Positions 23,614-36,370 are shown, counted from the first letter of the stretch. The stretch: 64,000 bases of DNA from Populus alba (GCF_005239225.2 NC_133301.1:4179157-4243156), one strand, 5' to 3'. Notes: generated from the sequence alone by a model not told the origin. Program-made: numbers and translations.

Positions 23614-25293
23614 GGGGTGCATTTGTATTCAGTGTTCCGCACATACAATTATGTATTTTTTTATCGACCACCAACACGTGAATAAAATATATAATTAATT
23701 ATAAATACCTCAGGCTTTTTTTTATACCGTCAATTTTAATTCATTTTAGATGGTTTAGTGAGGAGCAATTGGTTTATGTTGTTTATAAGACAGTCGTTGA
23801 TAGGAATGCACTTCAATACCTCATGTCCGGTGGGATTGTAGAGTTAAATTGGCCACATTTAAAATTGGTTTCGGAAACTTGCACTTTTGTATTTGTGTTT
23901 GTAATTTGCACCGAGAAAGCTGGCATGGTAATTGGCTAAGGTTGAGGCTGGCCTTATGCAATCACATCACAATATATTTATGTGAGTATCTAACCTGGCC
24001 ATGAGCTTTTTTCTGTTAGACTACTTGGAGATTAGGGTCTTGTTGTGATTTTATGGGTAAATATAAAAATGTATGCTTTAGCGTAATTACCATTATTTAG
24101 AAGTCCATGGAGCTGAATTGGGTTGATTGTCTAGTCCTATAAAAAAAAACAAGAGAAGTTAAATAATAGTAATGAGTCATAATAAATAAGAATGTTGATA
24201 CCATCAGTCGATAAGGACAGTAAATTTTTATTTTTGTTTCGATGGTTGGGGCACCCCTCCATGGCAATCCTTTCTAGTAATATTGATGGTACAATTAGCA
24301 GAGCGTTGCTAATAGGCGCCTTCTTAAGAGTTATTTGATACAATATTAAGGGGGTGCCACGGTTGGCAATAGACTCGTGTTTACGACTTATTTAGATTTA
24401 TTAGGCTCAATCATTGGATACTCTCGAGATTGACTAGTTTGAATTGTTTAGTAAACATATAAACAAGCTAGTCTTAAACTTTGACATATGCATAATTTTA
24501 TGAACTAATCCCCTGTTCATATAATGTTAAAAGATCGAAGATGATAGAATATGTAAAATAAATATAAAACATGTTTATTTTTCTTCATCATAGATTCTGT
24601 GATATATTAAATATGTGTTTCAGCTTAAAGACAAATTGATAAATAACTCTGTTATATCTAATAAACCAAAGCACACCATTGTTTTACCGTGCAAAATAAG
24701 TTATACCGAGCATCGTTGCATCCGTGGTGGCCATGGCTGCAGATCTGGAGTTTCCTTTACATATTAAAGGTTGGTGGCACCTTTTGCCCCAATACCCTTA
24801 GTAACTTTTCTTCTTATGGATTTTGCCCTTGCATAATTTTTATTTTTTCATTTTACCATTCCAGTGAACATTTTGATAATATTTCCATTGTGAGACACAT
24901 GTTAAAAATTTGTATATTGACTAATAAGATCAATACTATATGAAAGATAAAAAAGACATAAAAAATAATAATAAAAAAAATGAATAAAGAAACCCGAACC
25001 AATGAAACTTTATTTGAAAGTAAGATAAAGTGAATTAGCATCTAACAAAAACTTTACAGGGGAGTTAACTTAAGAGATTCAATAACAATGTGTTGTTACT
25101 AACTCACATTGAATAAATATATATTTTAGCTTCATTTAATGAATAATTTAATGAATGTATAATAAAAACCGAAAAAAATGTTATGCATCATTGAAAATCC
25201 CTACCTCCTCTCTAGGTCTATATATTAACCTTGCATGATCCTCATTTTTGAAAATATCTTTAAAACATTTATCCATATCTGGCATCCATTATC

Positions 25294-25719
25294 ATGGCAG
25301 GTGGAAATAACCTTTTCATTTTTGTGGCCACGCTCTTCGCAGTTGGAGTAATGCTAAACTCTCCAAAACACACAAATGCTTTCTGGAACCCGTCAAAGTA
25401 TCCCGAACCAGTTCCGGGGTATTTTAAGGTTTTGGATCGATGTGAAAAGCCTCTAGCAACAAAATTTCCATCTTGTAGTAACGCAACCCTGGCAGCAATA
25501 TTCAAGAAAAAACGCATTCCCAGCAAGTGCTGTCCCGAAGTCACCAAGTTTTCAAAATTTTGCTACCATGCTTTGGGGTTGTTTGTTGCCACCACACCGA
25601 ATTTCGTATTGACCGTGCCGGAGTTTTTTGAACGGACTGAAAAGGTTTATGATCACTGTCTTCGAGTAGTTCGATCACCTTCAAAGCCTCGTCGTGGTCG
25701 TAAGAGAGGAACTCAATAG
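25294..25719 (+). CDS. Array copy 6, secreted prolamin-like six-cysteine protein, intact
   Basis: The predicted 141-residue protein is identical by eye to copy 5, with the same signal peptide, cysteine spacing and basic tail. The promoter and 3' region also match. The gene lies 2106 bp downstream of copy 5 in the same orientation. Confidence 0.88.
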   Translation: MAGGNNLFIFVATLFAVGVMLNSPKHTNAFWNPSKYPEPVPGYFKVLDRCEKPLATKFPSCSNATLAAIFKKKRIPSKCCPEVTKFSKFCYHALGLFVATTPNFVLTVPEFFERTEKVYDHCLRVVRSPSKPRRGRKRGTQ

Positions 25720-27401
25720 GGGGTGCATTTGTATTCAGTGTTCCGCACATACAATTATGTATTTTTTTTATCGACCACCAACACGTGAATAAAATATATA
25801 ATTAATTATAAATACCTCAGGCTTTTTTTATACCGTCAATTTTAATTCATTTTAGATGGTTTAGTGAGGAGCAATTGGTTTATGTTGTTTATAAGACAGT
25901 CGTTGATAGGAATGCACTTCAATACCTCATGTCCGGTGGGATTGTAGAGTTAAATTGGCCACATTTAAAATTGGTTTCGGAAACTTGCACTTTTGTATTT
26001 GTGTTTGTAATTTGCACCGAGAAAGCTGGCATGGTAATTGGCTAAGGTTGAGGCTGGCCTTATGCAATCACATCACAATATATTTATGTGAGTATCTAAC
26101 CTGGCCATGAGCTTTTTTCTGTTAGACTACTTGGAGATTAGGGTCTTGTTGTGATTTTATGGGTAAATATAAAAATGTATGCTTTAGCGTAATTACCATT
26201 ATTTAGAAGTCCATGGAGCTGAATTGGGTTGATTGTCTAGTCCTATAAAAAAAAAACAAGAGAAGTTAAATAATAGTAATGAGTCATAATAAATAAGAAT
26301 GTTGATACCATCAGTCGATAAGGACAGTAAATTTTTATTTTTGTTTCGATGGTTGGGGCACCCCTCCATGGCAATCCTTTCTAGTAATATTGATGGTACA
26401 ATTAGCAGAGCGTTGCTAATAGGCGCCTTCTTAAGAGTTATTTGATACAATATTAAGGGGGTGCCACGGTTGGCAATAGACTCGTGTTTACGACTTATTT
26501 AGATTTATTAGGCTCAATCATTGGATACTCTCGAGATTGACTAGTTTGAATTGTTTAGTAAACATATAAACAAGCTAGTCTTAAACTTTGACATATGCAT
26601 AATTTTATGAACTAATCCCCTGTTCATATAATGTTAAAAGATCGAAGATGATAGAATATGTAAAATAAATATAAAACATGTTTATTTTTCTTCATCATAG
26701 ATTCTGTGATATATTAAATATGTGTTTCAGCTTAAAGACAAATTGATAAATAACTCTGTTATATCTAATAAACCAAAGCACACCATTGTTTTACCGTGCA
26801 AAATAAGTTATACCGAGCATCGTTGCATCCGTGGTGGCCATGGCTGCAGATCTGGAGTTTCCTTTACATATTAAAGGTTGGTGGCACCTTTTGCCCCAAT
26901 ACCCTTAGTAACTTTTCTTCTTATGGATTTTGCCCTTGCATAATTTTTATTTTTTCATTTTACCATTCCAGTGAACATTTTGATAATATTTCCATTGTGA
27001 GACACATGTTAAAAATTTGTATATTGACTAATAAGATCAATACTATATGAAAGATAAAAAAGACATAAAAAATAATAATAAAAAAAATGAATAAAGAAAC
27101 CCGAACCAATGAAACTTTATTTGAAAGTAAGATAAAGTGAATTAGCATCTAACAAAAACTTTACAGGGGAGTTAACTTAAGAGATTCAATAACAATGTGT
27201 TGTTACTAACTCACATTGAATAAATATATATTTTAGCTTCATTTAATGAATAATTTAATGAATGTATAATAAAAACCGAAAAAAATGTTATGCATCATTG
27301 AAAATCCCTACCTCCTCTCTAGGTCTATATATTAACCTTGCATGATCCTCATTTTTGAAAAATATCTTTAAAACATTTATCCATATCTGGCATCCATTAT
27401 C

Positions 27402-27828
27402 ATGGCAGGTGGAAATAACCTTTTCATTTTTGTGGCCACGCTCTTCGCAGTTGGAGTAATGCTAAACTCTCCAAAACACACAAATGCTTTCTGGAACCCG
27501 TCAAAGTATCCCGAACCAGTTCCGGGGTATTTTAAGGTTTTGGATCGATGTGAAAAGCCTCTAGCAACAAAATTTCCATCTTGTAGTAACGCAACCCTGG
27601 CAGCAATATTCAAGAAAAAACGCATTCCCAGCAAGTGCTGTCCCGAAGTCACCAAGTTTTCAAAATTTTGCTACCATGCTTTGGGGTTGTTTGTTGCCAC
27701 CACACCCGAATTTCGTATTGACCGTGCCGGAGTTTTTTGAACGGACTGAAAAGGTTTATGATCACTGTCTTCGAGTAGTTCGATCACCTTCAAAGCCTCG
27801 TCGTGGTCGTAAGAGAGGAACTCAATAG
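27402..27828 (+). pseudogene. Array copy 7, prolamin-like secreted protein, frameshifted near the C-terminus
   Basis: Normal start, signal peptide and first five cysteines. An extra C at about 27704-27708 (CACACCCGAA against CACACCGAA) shifts the frame after residue 102. The product ends at 27740 (112 residues, tail ending DRAGVF) and loses the sixth cysteine and the basic tail. Of the five frameshifted copies it keeps the most of the domain from the normal ATG. Confidence 0.85.
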
Positions 27829-29508
27829 GGGGTGCATTTGTATTCAGTGTTCCGCACATACAATTATGTATTTTTTTATCGACCACCAACACGTGAATAA
27901 AATATATAATTAATTATAAATACCTCAGGCTTTTTTTATACCGTCAATTTTAATTCATTTTAGATGGTTTAGTGAGGAGCAATTGGTTTATGTTGTTTAT
28001 AAGACAGTCGTTGATAGGAATGCACTTCAATACCTCATGTCCGGTGGGATTGTAGAGTTAAATTGGCCACATTTAAAATTGGTTTCGGAAACTTGCACTT
28101 TTGTATTTGTGTTTGTAATTTGCACCGAGAAAGCTGGCATGGTAATTGGCTAAGGTTGAGGCTGGCCTTATGCAATCACATCACAATATATTTATGTGAG
28201 TATCTAACCTGGCCATGAGCTTTTTTCTGTTAGACTACTTGGAGATTAGGGTCTTGTTGTGATTTTATGGGTAAATATAAAAATGTATGCTTTAGCGTAA
28301 TTACCATTATTTAGAAGTCCATGGAGCTGAATTGGGTTGATTGTCTAGTCCTATAAAAAAAAACAAGAGAAGTTAAATAATAGTAATGAGTCATAATAAA
28401 TAAGAATGTTGATACCATCAGTCGATAAGGACAGTAAATTTTTATTTTTGTTTCGATGGTTGGGGCACCCCTCCATGGCAATCCTTTCTAGTAATATTGA
28501 TGGTACAATTAGCAGAGCGTTGCTAATAGGCGCCTTCTTAAGAGTTATTTGATACAATATTAAGGGGGTGCCACGGTTGGCAATAGACTCGTGTTTACGA
28601 CTTATTTAGATTTATTAGGCTCAATCATTGGATACTCTCGAGATTGACTAGTTTGAATTGTTTAGTAAACATATAAACAAGCTAGTCTTAAACTTTGACA
28701 TATGCATAATTTTATGAACTAATCCCCTGTTCATATAATGTTAAAAGATCGAAGATGATAGAATATGTAAAATAAATATAAAACATGTTTATTTTTCTTC
28801 ATCATAGATTCTGTGATATATTAAATATGTGTTTCAGCTTAAAGACAAATTGATAAATAACTCTGTTATATCTAATAAACCAAAAGCACACCATTGTTTT
28901 ACCGTGCAAAATAAGTTATACCGAGCATCGTTGCATCCGTGGTGGCCATGGCTGCAGATCTGGAGTTTCCTTTACATATTAAAGGTTGGTGGCACCTTTT
29001 GCCCCAATACCCTTAGTAACTTTTCTTCTTATGGATTTTGCCCTTGCATAATTTTTATTTTTTCATTTTACCATTCCAGTGAACATTTTGATAATATTTC
29101 CATTGTGAGACACATGTTAAAAATTTGTATATTGACTAATAAGATCAATACTATATGAAAGATAAAAAAGACATAAAAAATAATAATAAAAAAAATGAAT
29201 AAAGAAACCCGAACCAATGAAACTTTATTTGAAAGTAAGATAAAGTGAATTAGCATCTAACAAAAACTTTACAGGGGAGTTAACTTAAGAGATTCAATAA
29301 CAATGTGTTGTTACTAACTCACATTGAATAAATATATATTTTAGCTTCATTTAATGAATAATTTAATGAATGTATAATAAAAACCGAAAAAAATGTTATG
29401 CATCATTGAAAATCCCTACCTCCTCTCTAGGTCTATATATTAACCTTGCATGATCCTCATTTTTGAAAATATCTTTAAAACATTTATCCATATCTGGCAT
29501 CCATTATC

Positions 29509-29934
29509 ATGGCAGGTGGAAATAACCTTTTCATTTTTGTGGCCACGCTCTTCGCAGTTGGAGTAATGCTAAACTCTCCAAAACACACAAATGCTTTCTG
29601 GAACCCGTCAAAGTATCCCGAACCAGTTCCGGGGTATTTTAAGGTTTTGGATCGATGTGAAAAGCCTCTAGCAACAAAATTTCCATCTTGTAGTAACGCA
29701 ACCCTGGCAGCAATATTCAAGAAAAAACGCATTCCCAGCAAGTGCTGTCCCGAAGTCACCAAGTTTTCAAAATTTTGCTACCATGCTTTGGGGTTGTTTG
29801 TTGCCACCACACCGAATTTCGTATTGACCGTGCCGGAGTTTTTTGAACGGACTGAAAAGGTTTATGATCACTGTCTTCGAGTAGTTCGATCACCTTCAAA
29901 GCCTCGTCGTGGTCGTAAGAGAGGAACTCAATAG
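29509..29934 (+). CDS. Array copy 8, secreted prolamin-like six-cysteine protein, intact
   Basis: 141 residues, identical by eye to copies 5, 6 and 9. The upstream spacer carries one extra A near 28883 relative to the other units, outside the coding sequence. Confidence 0.88.
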   Translation: MAGGNNLFIFVATLFAVGVMLNSPKHTNAFWNPSKYPEPVPGYFKVLDRCEKPLATKFPSCSNATLAAIFKKKRIPSKCCPEVTKFSKFCYHALGLFVATTPNFVLTVPEFFERTEKVYDHCLRVVRSPSKPRRGRKRGTQ

Positions 29935-31613
29935 GGGGTGCATTTGTATTCAGTGTTCCGCACATACAATTATGTATTTTTTTATCGACCACCAACACGT
30001 GAATAAAATATATAATTAATTATAAATACCTCAGGCTTTTTTTATACCGTCAATTTTAATTCATTTTAGATGGTTTAGTGAGGAGCAATTGGTTTATGTT
30101 GTTTATAAGACAGTCGTTGATAGGAATGCACTTCAATACCTCATGTCCGGTGGGATTGTAGAGTTAAATTGGCCACATTTAAAATTGGTTTCGGAAACTT
30201 GCACTTTTGTATTTGTGTTTGTAATTTGCACCGAGAAAGCTGGCATGGTAATTGGCTAAGGTTGAGGCTGGCCTTATGCAATCACATCACAATATATTTA
30301 TGTGAGTATCTAACCTGGCCATGAGCTTTTTTCTGTTAGACTACTTGGAGATTAGGGTCTTGTTGTGATTTTATGGGTAAATATAAAAATGTATGCTTTA
30401 GCGTAATTACCATTATTTAGAAGTCCATGGAGCTGAATTGGGTTGATTGTCTAGTCCTATAAAAAAAAACAAGAGAAGTTAAATAATAGTAATGAGTCAT
30501 AATAAATAAGAATGTTGATACCATCAGTCGATAAGGACAGTAAATTTTTATTTTTGTTTCGATGGTTGGGGCACCCCTCCATGGCAATCCTTTCTAGTAA
30601 TATTGATGGTACAATTAGCAGAGCGTTGCTAATAGGCGCCTTCTTAAGAGTTATTTGATACAATATTAAGGGGGTGCCACGGTTGGCAATAGACTCGTGT
30701 TTACGACTTATTTAGATTTATTAGGCTCAATCATTGGATACTCTCGAGATTGACTAGTTTGAATTGTTTAGTAAACATATAAACAAGCTAGTCTTAAACT
30801 TTGACATATGCATAATTTTATGAACTAATCCCCTGTTCATATAATGTTAAAAGATCGAAGATGATAGAATATGTAAAATAAATATAAAACATGTTTATTT
30901 TTCTTCATCATAGATTCTGTGATATATTAAATATGTGTTTCAGCTTAAAGACAAATTGATAAATAACTCTGTTATATCTAATAAACCAAAGCACACCATT
31001 GTTTTACCGTGCAAAATAAGTTATACCGAGCATCGTTGCATCCGTGGTGGCCATGGCTGCAGATCTGGAGTTTCCTTTACATATTAAAGGTTGGTGGCAC
31101 CTTTTGCCCCAATACCCTTAGTAACTTTTCTTCTTATGGATTTTGCCCTTGCATAATTTTTATTTTTTCATTTTACCATTCCAGTGAACATTTTGATAAT
31201 ATTTCCATTGTGAGACACATGTTAAAAATTTGTATATTGACTAATAAGATCAATACTATATGAAAGATAAAAAAGACATAAAAAATAATAATAAAAAAAA
31301 TGAATAAAGAAACCCGAACCAATGAAACTTTATTTGAAAGTAAGATAAAGTGAATTAGCATCTAACAAAAACTTTACAGGGGAGTTAACTTAAGAGATTC
31401 AATAACAATGTGTTGTTACTAACTCACATTGAATAAATATATATTTTAGCTTCATTTAATGAATAATTTAATGAATGTATAATAAAAACCGAAAAAAATG
31501 TTATGCATCATTGAAAATCCCTACCTCCTCTCTAGGTCTATATATTAACCTTGCATGATCCTCATTTTTGAAAATATCTTTAAAACATTTATCCATATCT
31601 GGCATCCATTATC

Positions 31614-32039
31614 ATGGCAGGTGGAAATAACCTTTTCATTTTTGTGGCCACGCTCTTCGCAGTTGGAGTAATGCTAAACTCTCCAAAACACACAAATGCT
31701 TTCTGGAACCCGTCAAAGTATCCCGAACCAGTTCCGGGGTATTTTAAGGTTTTGGATCGATGTGAAAAGCCTCTAGCAACAAAATTTCCATCTTGTAGTA
31801 ACGCAACCCTGGCAGCAATATTCAAGAAAAAACGCATTCCCAGCAAGTGCTGTCCCGAAGTCACCAAGTTTTCAAAATTTTGCTACCATGCTTTGGGGTT
31901 GTTTGTTGCCACCACACCGAATTTCGTATTGACCGTGCCGGAGTTTTTTGAACGGACTGAAAAGGTTTATGATCACTGTCTTCGAGTAGTTCGATCACCT
32001 TCAAAGCCTCGTCGTGGTCGTAAGAGAGGAACTCAATAG
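31614..32039 (+). CDS. Array copy 9, secreted prolamin-like six-cysteine protein, intact
   Basis: 141 residues, identical by eye to copy 5. It is the last complete gene. Its 3' flank matches the array to about 32490, then part of the unit is missing, so any control element in the lost 3' spacer would be absent here. Confidence 0.88.
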   Translation: MAGGNNLFIFVATLFAVGVMLNSPKHTNAFWNPSKYPEPVPGYFKVLDRCEKPLATKFPSCSNATLAAIFKKKRIPSKCCPEVTKFSKFCYHALGLFVATTPNFVLTVPEFFERTEKVYDHCLRVVRSPSKPRRGRKRGTQ

Positions 32040-32489
32040 GGGGTGCATTTGTATTCAGTGTTCCGCACATACAATTATGTATTTTTTTATCGACCACCAA
32101 CACGTGAATAAAATATATAATTAATTATAAATACCTCAGGCTTTTTTTATACCGTCAATTTTAATTCATTTTAGATGGTTTAGTGAGGAGCAATTGGTTT
32201 ATGTTGTTTATAAGACAGTCGTTGATAGGAATGCACTTCAATACCTCATGTCCGGTGGGATTGTAGAGTTAAATTGGCCACATTTAAAATTGGTTTCGGA
32301 AACTTGCACTTTTGTATTTGTGTTTGTAATTTGCACCGAGAAAGCTGGCATGGTAATTGGCTAAGGTTGAGGCTGGCCTTATGCAATCACATCACAATAT
32401 ATTTATGTGAGTATCTAACCTGGCCATGAGCTTTTTTCTGTTAGACTACTTGGAGATTAGGGTCTTATTGTGATTTTATGGGTAAATTT

Positions 32490-32725
32490 AAATATAAAAA
32501 TATAATAAACCAAAGCACATCATTGTTTTAACGTGCAAAATAAGTTATACCGAACATTGTTACATCCGTGGTGGCAATGGCTGCAGATTTGCAGTGTCGC
32601 TAACATATTAAAGGTTGGTGGCACCTTTTGCTCCAATACCTTTAGTAACTTTTCTTCTTATGGATTTTGGCCTTTCATAATTTTTATTTATTGATGTTAC
32701 CTCTCCACTGTATATTTTGAAAATA
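32490..32725 (+). repeat. Diverged right edge of the array, after an internal deletion
   Basis: At about 32490 the sequence skips roughly 600 bp of the unit (equivalent to about 15640-16230) and continues with a diverged copy of the part around 16230-16445. Example: CATCCGTGGTGGCAATGG here against CATCCGTGGTGGCCATGG in the array. Homology fades near 32725. Confidence 0.75.
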
Positions 32726-33640
32726 TTAGATGGCCTTTTCATAGTAGAAACAATAACATGCCATGATATATATATCTTCATCTTATGGTGTGATTTTATT
32801 ATATCTCCATTGATCATTATAGGAAGTGTTAGTTGGTGGAATATATTGCTATTAAGGATATATAAACTTGGTTGAAAAAGGCCAATATGATGAGGCATTT
32901 AATTTTTCTCCAATTCGGCCAAAGTTCTTATAGGTTTGAAGTCCTCAAAGAGAAGTTTCCAAAAATACATTGGTCTAGTTTATCTTTATAATACTAAAAA
33001 AAAACAAATAAAAACTTTAACAAATAGCATACTTGCATAATCAATTGGAATTTTTATACACTGAATTTTGCATTGCATTTTTTTTAAAAAATTACCAATA
33101 GGTTCATCGTCAAAAGTCCAATCTCTCTGAGAATTCATAATACAAGAGTTGGAAAACAAAGATAGAACACAAATAAAGAATATAGTTAGAGATGAATTAT
33201 AAGAAGGAAATCGAAAGTTCTAAAAGAGAGTTTGCAAAACCCACAAGCCTTTTTGAGATAGTCTTAGCTGAAGAGGTAACTTCTAGTCGTAGTCAAGGTC
33301 TTATTGAAAACAATGCCAAAAATGATACAAGTCTTGATCAAACCTTTGAAATCATTTTGGTATAGTTGGACATATCATTGACAATTGCTAAGCTTTTTGG
33401 GAAAAGCTCGTCTATTTAATTGCATTTGATGAAAGCTATAACACCCTATTCTCATCACTAATGCTAGAGTTAAATGAGTCAACTTTAAAAGCCTTAAATG
33501 TTAGAGATGGGAGATCTGATGTAAAGATAAGATATATGCTGCAACATTACTTTGCCATTTGAGTTTTTTGAACAAGGTCTTTGAGACCACAATTTTTGTA
33601 TTTTTTTTTCCACATGTTTTGGAATCTGCACTGCATTTTT
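32726..33640. other. AT-rich spacer, no gene supported
   Basis: A plus-strand stretch near 33390-33560 (FWEKLVYLIAFDESYNTLFS) is protein-like but short, interrupted and unrecognised. Otherwise only low-complexity DNA was seen. Confidence 0.4.
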
Positions 33641-34582
33641 CATAAAATATATTTTCAAGGTTAGAGGATCCACTAAAGGTATTTTAAATAAGTATAATAT
33701 AAGTTATTTTTATTACTCAATTGGAAACCACACACAAAGAAGGTTCCAGTTGGATTATAAATTATTAACATGATTATATTGATTATCTTATTTGAGTAAT
33801 GCCGATAATTGTAAATGTGGTCACATATTCATGGTGTAACTTATATTAACAACAAATCAAGTTTCTTTTATAGCATAAGTGTCGGTTATACCATATAGCA
33901 CGCTATGAAAGTGCCAAGTATTTGTTGTACCAAGGGTTGTACAACACAAATCTAGATTAACCATCTAACAAGCAGGGTATTAAAAGTGAGTAAGATAACA
34001 AATACAAAACATGTGAGTATCAAACATTAAAGTCCATGTTGAGTTTATATTATACTTATTCTTACAATATTAGTGTACTCTTTTCACCTTGAGAAAATTA
34101 ACTTAGCTAAACATAATGAAGGAAAAAAACATAAATAAACAATATAAGAACATAAACATGATATAAGTTAAGTATAGTAAAGAAAATGAAAAGCATAAGC
34201 AAGAGATTAATGCAACATAAAATAAAACTTGAACATTATAAAATACAAAGAAAGTGAGTGATCTTGATCTGAACACCAAGATATCTAAATGTATGGCAAA
34301 TGCCTCGTTTTATAGGCTAAAATTCAGAACTATTGATTTGATGAGTAATTATTGAATGGGTGACCATCTCTTGACTTAGTGGCAACCATTATCTTCTTAT
34401 CTAAACAAAACATCATTTCTAAGATCATAATTTAAACAAATAGTCTTATGAATGTTCTGGGCATTTATCTTAGCTTTCCAACAAAACAAGAATGAGTTCA
34501 TTTGGACTTTTAGAACTCAAGATATGGGCTGAAAACTGAATAGTGTCAAGGCTGCAGAATAGATTCTGACTTCTTTTTTGTT
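33641..34582 (-). repeat. Truncated 3' LTR of the gag-only gypsy element
   Basis: Matches 36575-36753 and then 54381-55195 in order, which shows that the right LTR was split. It lacks the first roughly 400 bp of the LTR (55196-55603 equivalent) and the last roughly 180 bp (36391-36575 equivalent). At 34582 it joins gag sequence directly. Confidence 0.8.
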
Positions 34583-36204
34583 GCAAACATTTAGCATAAA
34601 AAGGTACATGTTTAATAGCTTCCAACAAATGTATTTTAATCCTTACCTGCTTGAAAGTTTTAAAGATTTCAGAATTATCATTGACTTTCCTTTGTTTGGT
34701 CATGGCATGAGAAAATGGAAGTGCTGGTGAGGAATCAGTCTTTTCTTTGCAATGTTCAGGTTTAACCATTCCCTTACCCGTAGAGATTAACTCATCATCT
34801 TTCTTACAAGGTTCAAGAATAGGTTTTTCAATAACCTTATCACTATTGAGAGTAGTGACTGATTTGACTTGATCCATATGTTGGCTTTCAGAGCTACTCG
34901 CACTTAAATTGTATTTCCTTTTAGGATTTTGCTGTGGTTAAGATGGAAACTTACATTTCTCCTTAAAACTGAGAGTAGATGTGAACTTTTCAATATTGTC
35001 TTTCTAATCTACCATAGTTTGAGCATTTTAAGTGTTGATTGTCTCTTGCTTTTCAATGAATGCATGCAATGTTTCCTCAAGATTTCTTTAAGAGAAGAAG
35101 CATAAGGAGGTGCATATCCATGAGAATTTTAAAAATTATGGTGTGCTTGAAACAGTGGCTGTGAAGTTTGTGCATTATTGTTACCACTCTTCCACCTGAA
35201 ATTTGGGTGATTTCTCCAACCAGGGTTCTATGTTTGTAAGTATGGATTCTGATTTAGCCTTTGGAAACTGTTTAAAGCATTGGCTTATTCATGGAGACAT
35301 TATTTGAAAGAAGGAAAAGTTGGACAATCATTGGTTGAGTGTTCATTAGTTTCATAGATTTGACATACAATTTCTTGAACAGATTTCAATTGATCACTCC
35401 CTTTCAATTCTAGTGCCTTGACTTTTCTAGCTAAAAATACAAATTTGGCTTGGAGGTCATGATCTTCCCTAAGGTTGTACATACCTCCACTAGATGTATG
35501 AGGTTGAGTTTTACATGATGCCTCACAAGTACCTATAATGTCCTATTTTTTAGCATTTTAGCTAACAAGTCTAGGGACTCCATTGCTTCATCAGGTTCTT
35601 TATCTTCAAAAGTTTCATTGCACATCAATTCCACCATTTACCTATCTTTAGGTGTTAACCCTTCATAAAAGTATGAAACTAATCTCTATGTTTCAAAACC
35701 ATGATGAGGACATGTATTAAGCAAGTCTTTATACCTATCTTAACACTGGTAAAATGTTTCTCCTGGCTTTTGAGTGAATGTGGTAATTTGTCTCTTGAAA
35801 GAGTTTGTTCTATGAAAAGGGAAAAACTTCTTTAAAAATTGTTGTTGCATTTCATCCCAAGCACAAAATGATCATGACCTTAGATTTTATAGCCATGTTT
35901 TAGCTTTATCTTTTAATAAAAATGGAAAAAGCTTTAATTTGATGGTGTTCATGCTACAATTTAAGTCATTATAAGTGTTACAAACTTCTTCAAATTCTCT
36001 CAAATACAAGTATGGATTTTCTAGTTCTAAGCCATGAAAAGAAGGTAAAAGTTGAATCATCTCTGGCTTAAAATTGAAGTGAGATGCATCAGGAGGGAAA
36101 ACTACACATGATGGTGCACTTATTCTTGTTGGATTCATGTGATCTCCAAGTGTTCTAACTCGATTATTCTCATTATGAAGCGATTGATTATCCTCTTCGG
36201 CCAT
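34583..36204 (-). pseudogene. Ty3/gypsy Gag pseudogene
   Basis: Start at 36204 (MAEEDNQSLHNENN). The capsid part includes NFKPEMIQLLPSFHGLELEN, REFEEVCNTYNDLNCSMNTI and KLKLFPFLLKDKAKTW up to a stop at 35887. It continues in the relic text KKFFPFHRTN, CPHHGFET and FYEGLTPKDR to about 35630. The nucleocapsid part at 35300-35482 reads CQIYETNEHSTNDC, a zinc knuckle with the second Cys replaced by Tyr. A further region (34877-34583) ends IKHVPFYAKCL, the segment that usually precedes the protease in this lineage, and breaks off at the LTR. There are several in-frame stops. Confidence 0.82.
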
Positions 36205-36370
36205 GTTTTCTAAAGAGGATGAAGATTTTCTACAAAGTCTAGCACTTAATGTGCGTGACCAAACTCTCGTACAAGTGCAGAAGGAAAGAAAAATAAAAAG
36301 AAAAAAAATTAGAAAAACAATAAAAGTGAAAAGAAAAATAAAATAAAATATATAGTTTATAAAGTAACTT

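Larger units (their letters stand above)
14376..32490 (+). repeat. Head-to-tail tandem array of nine ~2107-bp units, each with one prolamin-like gene
   Basis: The anchor TAATAAGATC starts at 14381, 16491, 18600, 20707, 22815, 24922, 27029, 29137 and 31242, giving periods of 2105 to 2110 bp. Units differ almost only by single-base length changes in homopolymers. Each unit contains, in order, an AT-rich spacer, a TATA box, the coding sequence, an AATAAA about 75 bp after the stop, and about 1.3 kb of common non-coding DNA. The ninth unit ends early: after about 32490 the sequence jumps to a diverged copy of the later part of the unit. Both array edges lie inside the window. Confidence 0.97.
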
